Source: Oscillospiraceae bacterium (GTDB lineage: Bacteria; Bacillota; Clostridia; Oscillospirales; CAG-272). From it: a stretch of DNA of 5,399 nt. Shown here piece after piece: positions 1 through 5,368 of this stretch. Position 1 is the first letter of the stretch. Each line of letters begins with the position of its first letter. The notes beneath the pieces are model-generated. The model made no database searches. It saw only the letters and a list, made by a program, of their open reading frames with translations, and was not told the DNA's origin. The stretch is taken from contig SVQS01000131.1 in the NCBI GenBank assembly GCA_015065205.1, forward strand, positions 1-5,399, read 5' to 3'. The translations under genes and the position numbers were made by a program.

Positions 1-74
1 TTGCCACAAGCGTACAACCTGCAAGTTTGAGGGTGGCGGACACGCCAAAGCTGCAGGTTGTACGCTTGTGGCAA
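1..74. repeat. Perfect inverted repeat, 23-bp arms, inside the phosphoesterase reading frame
   Basis: Bases 1-23 are the exact reverse complement of bases 52-74, separated by 28 bases. The spacer can itself pair weakly (GGCG 35-38 with CGCC 43-46). The right arm encodes AAGCTLVAT, which fits the DHHA1 family. The left arm encodes residues that do not. The arm begins exactly at the first base, so it may continue beyond the window. An assembly or amplification fold-back at a contig end is the simplest reading; a genuine inverted duplication is the alternative. Confidence 0.9.
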
Positions 75-133
75 CCGACATAGGTGAGGCGATGCACCGC
101 ATCGTCTCTGCTATCCACTTTGAAGAAGTCTGA
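2..133 (+). CDS. DHH/DHHA1 family phosphoesterase, C-terminal end only (NrnA-like)
   Basis: This is the 3' end of a gene that enters from the left edge: an open frame of 43 codons ending in TGA at 131-133. The peptide contains KFEGGGHAKAAGCTL, which matches the DHHA1 substrate-binding motif GGGHxxAAG of DHH phosphoesterases. A short helical tail (GEAMHRIVSAIHFEEV) then ends the protein, as in NrnA-type enzymes. That family cleaves nano-RNAs and, in many Firmicutes, 3'-phosphoadenosine 5'-phosphate in the cytoplasm. RecJ-like or other DHHA1 proteins share the motif, so the subfamily is not certain, and the catalytic DHH domain lies outside the window. The residues before the motif (CHKRTTC) do not show the hydrophobic pattern expected there. 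They are encoded by the left arm of a perfect inverted repeat, so the first 23 bases may not be genuine coding sequence. Confidence 0.75.
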   Translation, partial: CHKRTTCKFEGGGHAKAAGCTLVATDIGEAMHRIVSAIHFEEV

Positions 134-140
134 TCTCAAA

Positions 141-170
141 TGAATAAACCCCCTCCTTTTCGGTAAATGC
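141..170 (+). promoter_or_regulatory. Weak candidate forespore (sigma-F/sigma-G) promoter for spoIIR
   Basis: TGAATA at 141-146 resembles the -35 element of forespore sigma factors. Fifteen bases later GGTAAA (162-167) resembles the start of their GG-containing -10 element, but the rest of the -10 (TGCT) fits poorly. In Bacillus subtilis spoIIR is transcribed by sigma-F, so a promoter of this kind is expected near here. A start near base 175 would exclude the anti-Shine-Dalgarno strand at 151-160. The match is weak and rests mainly on position. Confidence 0.2.
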
Positions 171-201
171 TGATGATGCAGAAACCAAAAAGGAGGGTTT
201 T
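146..201 (+). promoter_or_regulatory. Hairpin sequestering the spoIIR ribosome binding site; possible terminator of the upstream gene
   Basis: Bases 151-164 pair with 184-197 through 13 base pairs and one C-A mismatch (161/187). Past a two-base bulge, AAA at 146-148 can add pairs with TTT after 197. The 3' strand contains AGGAGG (191-196), the ribosome binding site that lies 8 bases before the spoIIR ATG at 205. The 5' strand CCCTCCTTTT is thus an anti-Shine-Dalgarno. The G-rich 3' strand runs directly into TTTTGTTATGTTTT, so the same structure could also act as an intrinsic terminator for the phosphoesterase transcript. The 19-base loop (165-183) is long for a typical terminator. Confidence 0.6.
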
Positions 202-204
202 GTT

Positions 205-810
205 ATGTTTTACAAAAGAATACTTACGTTATCCGTTATTGCGGCAATGCTTCTGCTTGTGATAGGTCTTTTGCCTGTGCATGGGGAAGATGAGATTTAC
301 AACAAGGTTGTGCGTCTGCACGTGCTTGCCAACTCGGATAGCGAGGAGGATCAAGCCGTTAAGATTGCAGTCAGAGATGCGATTCTCGATGTAACCGTGC
401 CCCTGTTGCAGGATTGCAAAACGAAAGAGGAAGCCGTTACGCTTCTCGAAGCGAACCGTCCATTCCTCACCGAAGCGGCACAAGCTGTTTTGCAAAAAGA
501 GGGCTTCGACGATGCCGTTAGCATCGAGATGGGGCTTGAGGACTATCCCACGCGCACCTATGATAGCCTTTGCTTCCCCGCCGGGGAGTATATTTCTATG
601 CGAGTCAACATTGGCGAAGCAGAGGGGCAAAATTGGTGGTGCTGTCTCTTTCCGCCCCTTTGTCTCGGTGCGGCAACGGTGAATGAAAAAAAGGCTGAGG
701 ACGCCTGCATTTCGGTCGGCTTTACTCCCACACAGTATAAAATTATTACCGAAAGTGACAAGCCTGTTTACCGGGCAAGGTTCAAAATTTTAGAACTCTT
801 TGGCAAATGA
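205..810 (+). CDS. spoIIR: Stage II sporulation protein R (SpoIIR)
   Basis: SpoIIR is made in the forespore and secreted toward the mother cell, where it triggers SpoIIGA-dependent processing of pro-sigma-E. The 201-residue protein has a signal-peptide-like N terminus: KR at 4-5, a hydrophobic core at about 6-23, and a plausible cleavage site after VHG (25-27). Family signatures follow: VVRLHVLANSDSEEDQAVK (35-53), YPTRTY (114-119), PAGEY (125-129) and GQNWWCCLFPPLC (141-153). Length is close to that of other SpoIIR proteins. The ATG at 205 is fixed by AGGAGG at 191-196 and by the signal peptide starting there. That ribosome binding site lies in a stable hairpin, suggesting translational control. 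The neighbours do not belong to the sporulation pathway. A stem-loop at 820-851 follows the stop codon. The family assignment is firm. Confidence 0.95.
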   Translation: MFYKRILTLSVIAAMLLLVIGLLPVHGEDEIYNKVVRLHVLANSDSEEDQAVKIAVRDAILDVTVPLLQDCKTKEEAVTLLEANRPFLTEAAQAVLQKEGFDDAVSIEMGLEDYPTRTYDSLCFPAGEYISMRVNIGEAEGQNWWCCLFPPLCLGAATVNEKKAEDACISVGFTPTQYKIITESDKPVYRARFKILELFGK

Positions 811-819
811 AAGAGGTCG

Positions 820-851
820 GTTGGGAGAGGAAAAATCTTTCTTCTCCCAAC
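820..851 (+). terminator. Stem-loop after spoIIR, probable transcript end
   Basis: Bases 820-833 pair with 838-851 in a 14-bp stem (one G-T pair) closed by the four-base loop AATC, starting nine bases after the spoIIR stop codon. The outer half is GTTGGGAGA/TCTCCCAAC. There is no clean T-run after it (TTCATTCG follows), so it is an imperfect intrinsic terminator and may instead protect the 3' end of the mRNA. Its place between spoIIR and a new strong promoter supports a transcript boundary. Confidence 0.55.
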
Positions 852-857
852 TTCATT

Positions 858-883
858 CGCGTGCGCGCGCGCCCGCGAGCGCC
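858..883. other. CG-alternating tract
   Basis: Fifteen bases (858-872) strictly alternate pyrimidine and purine, including the self-complementary GCGCGCGCGC at 863-872. A further GC-rich stretch runs to 883. The tract stands out in an otherwise AT-rich intergenic region and lies just upstream of the -35 element at 900. Such tracts can form Z-DNA under negative supercoiling. Whether that matters here is unknown. Confidence 0.5.
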
Positions 884-899
884 AATTTTGCTAAATTAC

Positions 900-928
900 T
901 TGACAAATCGGGTATTTTATGGTAAAAT
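900..928 (+). promoter_or_regulatory. Strong sigma-A promoter with extended -10, upstream of the aldehyde dehydrogenase gene
   Basis: A perfect -35 TTGACA (900-905) is followed by a 17-base spacer and the -10 TAAAAT (923-928). TG at 920-921 gives an extended -10 (TGgTAAAAT). Transcription would begin near base 935 and leave a leader of about 20 bases before the ATG at 956. The three genes downstream are closely spaced with no clear internal promoter, so this probably drives all of them. No obvious operator is visible apart from the neighbouring CG tract. Confidence 0.85.
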
Positions 929-943
929 AATATATCTATGTGC

Positions 944-949
944 AGGAGG
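944..949 (+). promoter_or_regulatory. Ribosome binding site that fixes the aldehyde dehydrogenase start
   Basis: AGGAGG lies six bases before ATG at 956. An in-frame ATG at 938 would place this sequence inside the coding region as Arg-Arg, has no ribosome binding site of its own, and sits only a few bases after the predicted transcription start. ATG 956 is therefore preferred. Confidence 0.85.
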
Positions 950-955
950 CCTTTT

Positions 956-2338
956 ATGGAACAACATGAGATTGCCGCCCTCGTTGCCGAACAAAGAGCA
1001 TTTTTTGAGAGTGGAAAAACACTGTGTGTCTGCTATCGCAAAGAGGCACTCAAAAAGCTCTATGCCGTTATTGTGTCTCGTGAAAAAGAATTGATAGATG
1101 CATTGCAAAAAGATCTTGGCAAATCCGATTTTGAAAGCTATATGTGCGAAATTGGTATGGTGCTGGATGAAATCAGCTATATGCTAGAGCACATTGAAGG
1201 TTTTGCAAAAGAGAAGCGTGTACGCACGCCTCTTGCACAATTTGCATCTCGCAGTTACGTCAAGCCATCTCCCTATGGCGTTACCTTGATAATGAGCCCT
1301 TGGAATTATCCTTTTCTGCTCACGCTCGATCCCTTGGTAGATGCTCTTGCAGCGGGCAACACAGCGATCATTAAACCGGGCGCATACGCCCCTGCCACGG
1401 CTGAGGCAATCAAGGAACTCATTGAGAGCACGTTTGAACGCCAATACGTTGCCGTTGTAACGGGTGGCAGAGCAGAGAACGCCTGTTTGCTTGACCAAAA
1501 ATTCGATTATATCTTCTTTACGGGTAGCAAAGGTGTTGGCAAAGAGGTTATGAAAAAAGCCGCCGAGCATCTCACGCCTGTCACGCTCGAGTTGGGCGGA
1601 AAAAGCCCCTGCATCGTAGATGAGACTGCTGATCTCGCGCTTGCGGCACGGCGCATTGCCTTTGGCAAATATCTTAACTGCGGTCAGACCTGCGTTGCTC
1701 CCGATTACGTGCTTTGCCACGCATCGGTACGTGACCGCTTTGTGGAGCTTTTGAAAGCGGAGATCAGCCGCCAATACGGCAAAGATGCTTTGCAAAATGC
1801 CGACTATGGACGCATCATCAACCAAAAGCATTTTGATCGTGTTTGCTCTCTCATTGATGAGAAAAAGACTGTTTATGGCAGTCGCACAAACGCAGAGACC
1901 TTGCAGGTAGAACCTACCGTAATGAACAACGTCACGTGGGAAGATGCCGTTATGGGCGAGGAGATCTTTGGCCCCGTGCTTCCGATTCTTGCATTTGAGC
2001 GCATTGATGAAGTTATCGAAACCGTCAATTCGCATGATTGCCCATTGGCACTTTATATCTTTTCTTCCAACAAGAAAAACATCCGCCGTGTCACATCCAA
2101 GTGTGCTTTTGGCGGCGGATGTGTCAATGACGTTATCATCCATCTTGCCACAGCGCACATGGGCTTTGGCGGTGTAGGGGAGAGTGGCATGGGAGCCTAC
2201 CACGGCAAGGTTGGCTTTGACACCTTCTCGCACAAAAAGAGCATTGTAGATAAAAAAACTTGGATCGATCTTCCTATGCGCTATCAACCGTATGACCGAA
2301 AATTAAACGCAAAACTGTTGCGTATGTTCTTGAAATAA
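956..2338 (+). CDS. Class 3 (ALDH3-type) aldehyde dehydrogenase
   Basis: This 460-residue cytoplasmic enzyme should oxidise an aldehyde to the carboxylic acid with NAD(P)+. The catalytic set is complete: Asn117 in SPWNYP, Glu212 in LELGGKSP, nucleophile Cys246 in NCGQTC, and Glu336/Phe338 in EEIFGPV. FFTGSKGVGK (187-196) lies in the coenzyme domain. The short N terminus, total length, and ending GESGMGAYHGKVGFDTFSHKKS (408-429) are typical of ALDH3, a family that includes fatty aldehyde dehydrogenases. There is no hydrophobic membrane tail such as mammalian FALDH has. At the usual KPSE motif the sequence is KPGA (140-143), so the Glu that contacts the coenzyme ribose is absent. The gene is first in a unit with fakB- and fakA-like genes, 24 bases before the former, which points to a fatty aldehyde substrate. 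The substrate is inferred; the family is firm. Confidence 0.93.
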   Translation: MEQHEIAALVAEQRAFFESGKTLCVCYRKEALKKLYAVIVSREKELIDALQKDLGKSDFESYMCEIGMVLDEISYMLEHIEGFAKEKRVRTPLAQFASRSYVKPSPYGVTLIMSPWNYPFLLTLDPLVDALAAGNTAIIKPGAYAPATAEAIKELIESTFERQYVAVVTGGRAENACLLDQKFDYIFFTGSKGVGKEVMKKAAEHLTPVTLELGGKSPCIVDETADLALAARRIAFGKYLNCGQTCVAPDYVLCHASVRDRFVELLKAEISRQYGKDALQNADYGRIINQKHFDRVCSLIDEKKTVYGSRTNAETLQVEPTVMNNVTWEDAVMGEEIFGPVLPILAFERIDEVIETVNSHDCPLALYIFSSNKKNIRRVTSKCAFGGGCVNDVIIHLATAHMGFGGVGESGMGAYHGKVGFDTFSHKKSIVDKKTWIDLPMRYQPYDRKLNAKLLRMFLK

Positions 2339-2362
2339 TCGAAAAATCAAAGGAGATCTTTT

Positions 2363-3232
2363 ATGAGAGATTACGTTATTTTTACCGATTCCGCTTGTGA
2401 TATCAAGCCCGAATTGCTTGCTGAATGGGGCGTGCCTTATCGCCCTTTGACATTCCGCTTTGACGGGGATGAAAAAGAGTATTCCAACGACGATATGTCT
2501 GTTGTTGAATTTTATAACAAAATGAGAGCCGGTGGCGTTGCCAAAACAGCGGCAGTTAATGCCGAGGCATTTGCGCAAATGTTTGAAGAAGAAGCTCTCA
2601 AGCAGGGCAAGGATGTGCTTTACATCGCATTCTCGTCAGGACTTTCCACTACCTATAACTCCGGACGTATTGCTGCACTTCAACTCAAAGAGAAGTATCC
2701 CGAGGCAAAGATCATCGCAGTCGATACACTTGCTGCATCTGCAGGCGAGGGTCTGATGCTGTATTTGACCGTTCAGGAAAAGAAAAAGGGCGCTACCATT
2801 GAGGAAGCCGAAGCATTCGTTCGCGACTTGATCGGACGTATGGGTATTTGGTTCACCGTTGACGATCTCGTTTATCTCAAGCGTGGCGGACGTGTTAGCC
2901 CTACCGCCGCATTCGTTGGCAATCTGCTTGGCATCAAGCCCGTGCTTTATATGGATAACGAAGGACATCTCATTCCCGTATCGAAGGTGCGCGGCAGAAG
3001 AACGTCCATCGTAGCAATGGCTGATAAATATACCGAGAAGGCAGTTGACAAAGAGAACGGCACTGTGTTCATTTCTCACGGTGACTGTCTTGCAGATGCA
3101 CAGCAGCTTGCCGATATTCTCAAAGAGAGACATGGCGTCGAGGTGAAGATCATCACCGACGTTGGCCCCGTTATCGGCGCACATTCCGGCCCCGGCACAA
3201 TCGCACTCTTCTTTGTTGCTGATGCAAGATAA
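2363..3232 (+). CDS. fakB: DegV family fatty-acid-binding protein (FakB-like)
   Basis: DegV/FakB proteins bind one fatty acid in a buried pocket and present its carboxyl group to the kinase FakA, then carry the acyl-phosphate. The 289-residue length is normal. Family motifs are TDSACD (8-13) at the N terminus, AFSSGLSTTYNS (89-100), YLKRGGRVSP (171-180), and GPVIGAHSGPGTIALFF (268-284). Ser92, Arg174 and His274 fall at the sites that contact the fatty acid carboxyl in characterised FakB proteins. The TSQPS-type motif usual near residue 62 is KTAAVN (61-66), a divergence that could affect the pocket. The start is supported by AAAGGAG at 2349-2355, seven bases before the ATG. A fakA-like gene follows after 48 bases, which supports a FakB role. 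Ligand chain length cannot be judged, and many Firmicutes have several DegV paralogues. Confidence 0.9.
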   Translation: MRDYVIFTDSACDIKPELLAEWGVPYRPLTFRFDGDEKEYSNDDMSVVEFYNKMRAGGVAKTAAVNAEAFAQMFEEEALKQGKDVLYIAFSSGLSTTYNSGRIAALQLKEKYPEAKIIAVDTLAASAGEGLMLYLTVQEKKKGATIEEAEAFVRDLIGRMGIWFTVDDLVYLKRGGRVSPTAAFVGNLLGIKPVLYMDNEGHLIPVSKVRGRRTSIVAMADKYTEKAVDKENGTVFISHGDCLADAQQLADILKERHGVEVKIITDVGPVIGAHSGPGTIALFFVADAR

Positions 3233-3236
3233 AATC

Positions 3237-3252
3237 TGCGCCTCAAGGCGCA
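3237..3252 (+). other. Small intercistronic hairpin between fakB and fakA
   Basis: TGCGCC (3237-3242) and GGCGCA (3247-3252) form a perfect 6-bp GC-rich stem with loop TCAA, four bases after the fakB stop codon. No T-run follows, so it should not terminate transcription. It may protect the upstream message from 3' decay or set the relative expression of the two genes. The fakA ribosome binding site (AAGGAG, 3268-3273) is outside the stem. Confidence 0.5.
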
Positions 3253-3280
3253 CTTACCACCGATTATAAGGAGATTACCT

Positions 3281-5248
3281 ATGGCAGAAGATAAAAAGAA
3301 AGCAACGCCCTCGCCGTCCGCAAAGCAAGCGGAAAAGAAGCCTGTAAGAAAGACGATTAAAGGAGAGGACGTAGCAAAAATCGCGGCTTCTACCGCCCAA
3401 ACGATCAAAAAAGCGGCAAAGACCAGCGTACATCAAACGGCCGTAGCTATCATCAAGGTGCAGGATGCTACCAAGAAGAAGCAGGAACAAAAAAAGGCCG
3501 AGCGTGCCGCTGCCGCAAAGGACCCCAATGCAAAAAAGAAGACAACGTGGCAAGATATCAAAGTAATGGGAGGCAATCTGCTTTCCAAAATGGCAAAGGG
3601 GGGCGCTATGCAATTGCGCTCCAATGCCGAAGAAGTCAATAAGCTCAACGTATTTCCTGTTCCTGACGGTGATACGGGCGACAATATGCGTATGACCATC
3701 GAGAGCGGTGTTGCCGCTATCGAAAATTTGGAGACTGACAACCTTGCCGACGTAATGAAGGCATTCTCACACGGAATGCTTCTTGGCGCACGCGGCAACT
3801 CGGGTGTTATCTTGTCACAGTTCTTTGCAGGAACCGCAAAGGGCATTGAAGGCGTTGACCAAGCCGACCCTGCCGCATTCGGACGTGCTCTGCAAAGAGG
3901 TGTTCAGCAGGCGTATACGTCGGTTATGACGCCTACCGAGGGTACCATTCTCACGGTTGCGCGTGAGGCTGTTGAGTACGCAGTTGCTCGCATTACTCCC
4001 GAAAGCACCATCAGCACACTTTTCTCCGACCTTGTAGGAGAGATGCGCGCATCGCTTGAGCGCACTCCCGAAATTCTCTCTGTTCTGCGTGAAGCAGGCG
4101 TTGTAGATAGCGGCGGAGCAGGTCTGTTCTATATTATGGACGGCTTCAACCGCGTTCTCAACGGCGAGGAAATTTTGGGCGAAGAGCAGATGGCACAACT
4201 GACCGCAAACGCAAAGCCTGCATCTGTGCCCGAAGTTGACCTGGATGGCTTTGGCCCCGACAGTGTGATGACCTACGGCTATTGCACCGAGCTTCTTGTT
4301 CGTTTGCAGAATTCCAAAACGAATATTGCCACCTTCAATATTGATGCTCTCAAGGCGTTTCTTGCTACCGTTGGCGACTCTATCGTCGCTTTCCAAACCG
4401 ATAGCATCGTTAAAATTCACGTTCACACCCTCACGCCCGAAAAGGTTCTCGCGCATTGCCGTACCTTTGGCGAGTTTTTGAAGGTGAAGATTGAAAATAT
4501 GTCTCTCCAACACAGCTCTGTTGTAGAAGGGGAGAAGGAAGAAGCCCCCGCTCCTGCCAAAGCGGAAGCCCCTGCCGCACCTGCTAAAAAATATGGCGTG
4601 GTTGCCGTTTGCACAGGCCCCGGTATCGAGCAGCTCTATCGCGATTTTGGCACAGATGAAGTTGTTGAGGGCGGACAGACGCAAAACCCCTCTACCAACG
4701 ATTTCCTCGATGCGTTTGCTAAGGTAAATGCAGAGCATATCTTTGTTTTTCCCAATAACGGCAACATTTTTATGGCGGCACAGCAAGCGGCTGATATCTA
4801 TACGGCAGCCAAAATTCACGTCATTCCAAGCAAAAACATCGGCTCGGGCTACGTGGCTCTCTCCTGTGCAAACTTTGAGTGCGAGGATGCAGAAATCATT
4901 GCAAATGAGATGACCGAAGCCCTTGGCCGTGTGACTGCAGGCTACGTCTCTCCCTCTATCCGCGATGCGGAGATCAATGGCGTTACCATCAAAAACGGTG
5001 ACACCATCGGTATTATTGGCAAAGAGATCGTTCTCTCTAACCCCGATCAGCATGCTGCCGCTCTGGGGCTTACCGAAAAGATTCTTGAAGGTGACAAGTT
5101 TATGCTCACCGTCTTCTGCGGCAAGGATGCCTCGTCCGAACAGCAAGCCGCTCTTCAAGCTGACATCCAAAAGATCTACCCCGCAATCGAAACCTATTTC
5201 ATCGACGGCGGTCAGGATATTTATCCGTTTATATTTGTAGCAGAATAA
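3281..5248 (+). CDS. fakA: FakA-type fatty acid kinase (DAK2 domain protein) with a basic N-terminal extension
   Basis: FakA phosphorylates a FakB-bound fatty acid with ATP, giving acyl-phosphate for phospholipid synthesis. Domains in this 655-residue protein: a Lys/Ala-rich extension (1-90); a DAK2/DhaL kinase domain (about 91-300) with the metal-binding motif PVPDGDTGDN (126-135; Asp129, Asp131), GARGNSGVILSQ (169-180), PTEGT (218-222) and DSGGAGL (276-282); a middle domain with Cys335 in YGYCTEL and His380/His382 in KIHVHT, probable metal ligands; an Ala/Pro/Glu linker (about 416-437); and a DegV-like C-terminal domain (438-655). FakA is usually about 550 residues, with the DAK2 domain starting near residue 10, so the extension accounts for most of the extra length. 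ATG 3281 has AAGGAG seven bases upstream. The next Met, codon 96, has no ribosome binding site, so the extension appears to be translated. The adjacent fakB supports the role. Confidence 0.92.
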   Translation: MAEDKKKATPSPSAKQAEKKPVRKTIKGEDVAKIAASTAQTIKKAAKTSVHQTAVAIIKVQDATKKKQEQKKAERAAAAKDPNAKKKTTWQDIKVMGGNLLSKMAKGGAMQLRSNAEEVNKLNVFPVPDGDTGDNMRMTIESGVAAIENLETDNLADVMKAFSHGMLLGARGNSGVILSQFFAGTAKGIEGVDQADPAAFGRALQRGVQQAYTSVMTPTEGTILTVAREAVEYAVARITPESTISTLFSDLVGEMRASLERTPEILSVLREAGVVDSGGAGLFYIMDGFNRVLNGEEILGEEQMAQLTANAKPASVPEVDLDGFGPDSVMTYGYCTELLVRLQNSKTNIATFNIDALKAFLATVGDSIVAFQTDSIVKIHVHTLTPEKVLAHCRTFGEFLKVKIENMSLQHSSVVEGEKEEAPAPAKAEAPAAPAKKYGVVAVCTGPGIEQLYRDFGTDEVVEGGQTQNPSTNDFLDAFAKVNAEHIFVFPNNGNIFMAAQQAADIYTAAKIHVIPSKNIGSGYVALSCANFECEDAEIIANEMTEALGRVTAGYVSPSIRDAEINGVTIKNGDTIGIIGKEIVLSNPDQHAAALGLTEKILEGDKFMLTVFCGKDASSEQQAALQADIQKIYPAIETYFIDGGQDIYPFIFVAE

Positions 5249-5260
5249 TTTGTAAGTGAT

Positions 5261-5299
5261 TATGGGGAAACCTTTTTTGGCAAAAAAGGTTTCCCCATA
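5261..5299. repeat. Perfect 18-bp palindrome after fakA
   Basis: Bases 5261-5278 are the exact reverse complement of 5282-5299, with only GGC between, starting 12 bases after the fakA stop codon. T6 and A6 runs flank the loop, and GGGGAAACC/GGTTTCCCC forms the base. CCCCTTCC rather than a T-run follows on the + strand, and the opposite strand also lacks a T-run, so it is not a standard intrinsic terminator. It could stabilise the mRNA 3' end, help termination together with the next hairpin, or be a copy of an interspersed palindromic repeat. Confidence 0.8.
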
Positions 5300-5337
5300 C
5301 CCCTTCCAAAAAACTCTCTAACAAAAAGGAAAAAGAG

Positions 5338-5368
5338 AAGGGATAGAGCACTTGCTATCCCTTTATTG
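5338..5368 (+). terminator. Probable intrinsic terminator of the aldehyde dehydrogenase-fakB-fakA unit
   Basis: AAGGGATAG (5338-5346) pairs perfectly with CTATCCCTT (5355-5363) around an eight-base loop. A T-rich run (TTTATTGTATCTT) overlaps and follows the 3' arm. The A-rich stretch before the stem (5322-5339) would serve as a T-run on the other strand, so it could also terminate a converging gene from the right. It lies about 90 bases after the fakA stop codon. Confidence 0.65.

Noticed and set aside
1..74. Inverted repeat as an insertion sequence end or CRISPR repeat
   Set aside because: No transposase, target duplication or further repeat units are seen, and the right arm and spacer encode a conserved DHHA1 motif in frame.
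938..955. Earlier in-frame ATG for the aldehyde dehydrogenase
   Set aside because: It would put the AGGAGG ribosome binding site inside the coding region and lies only about three bases after the predicted transcription start.
807..1094. Open frame whose ATG overlaps the spoIIR stop codon (ATGA)
   Set aside because: Despite the overlap suggesting coupling, it has no ribosome binding site, runs through a stem-loop, a CG tract and a strong promoter, then overlaps the aldehyde dehydrogenase gene out of frame.
1184..2287. Open frame on the minus strand, 367 codons, opposite the aldehyde dehydrogenase
   Set aside because: It is antisense to a gene with a complete catalytic set, and its product is Cys/Arg/His-rich with no recognisable motif.
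2636..3253. Open frame on the minus strand, 205 codons, opposite the DegV gene
   Set aside because: It is the reverse reading of the conserved DegV sequence, with no motif and no initiation signals.
3815..5170. Long open frame on the minus strand, 451 codons, opposite fakA
   Set aside because: It lies fully opposite a gene with clear family motifs, resembles no family I recognise, and has no ribosome binding site or promoter that I can see. It reflects the codon bias of fakA.
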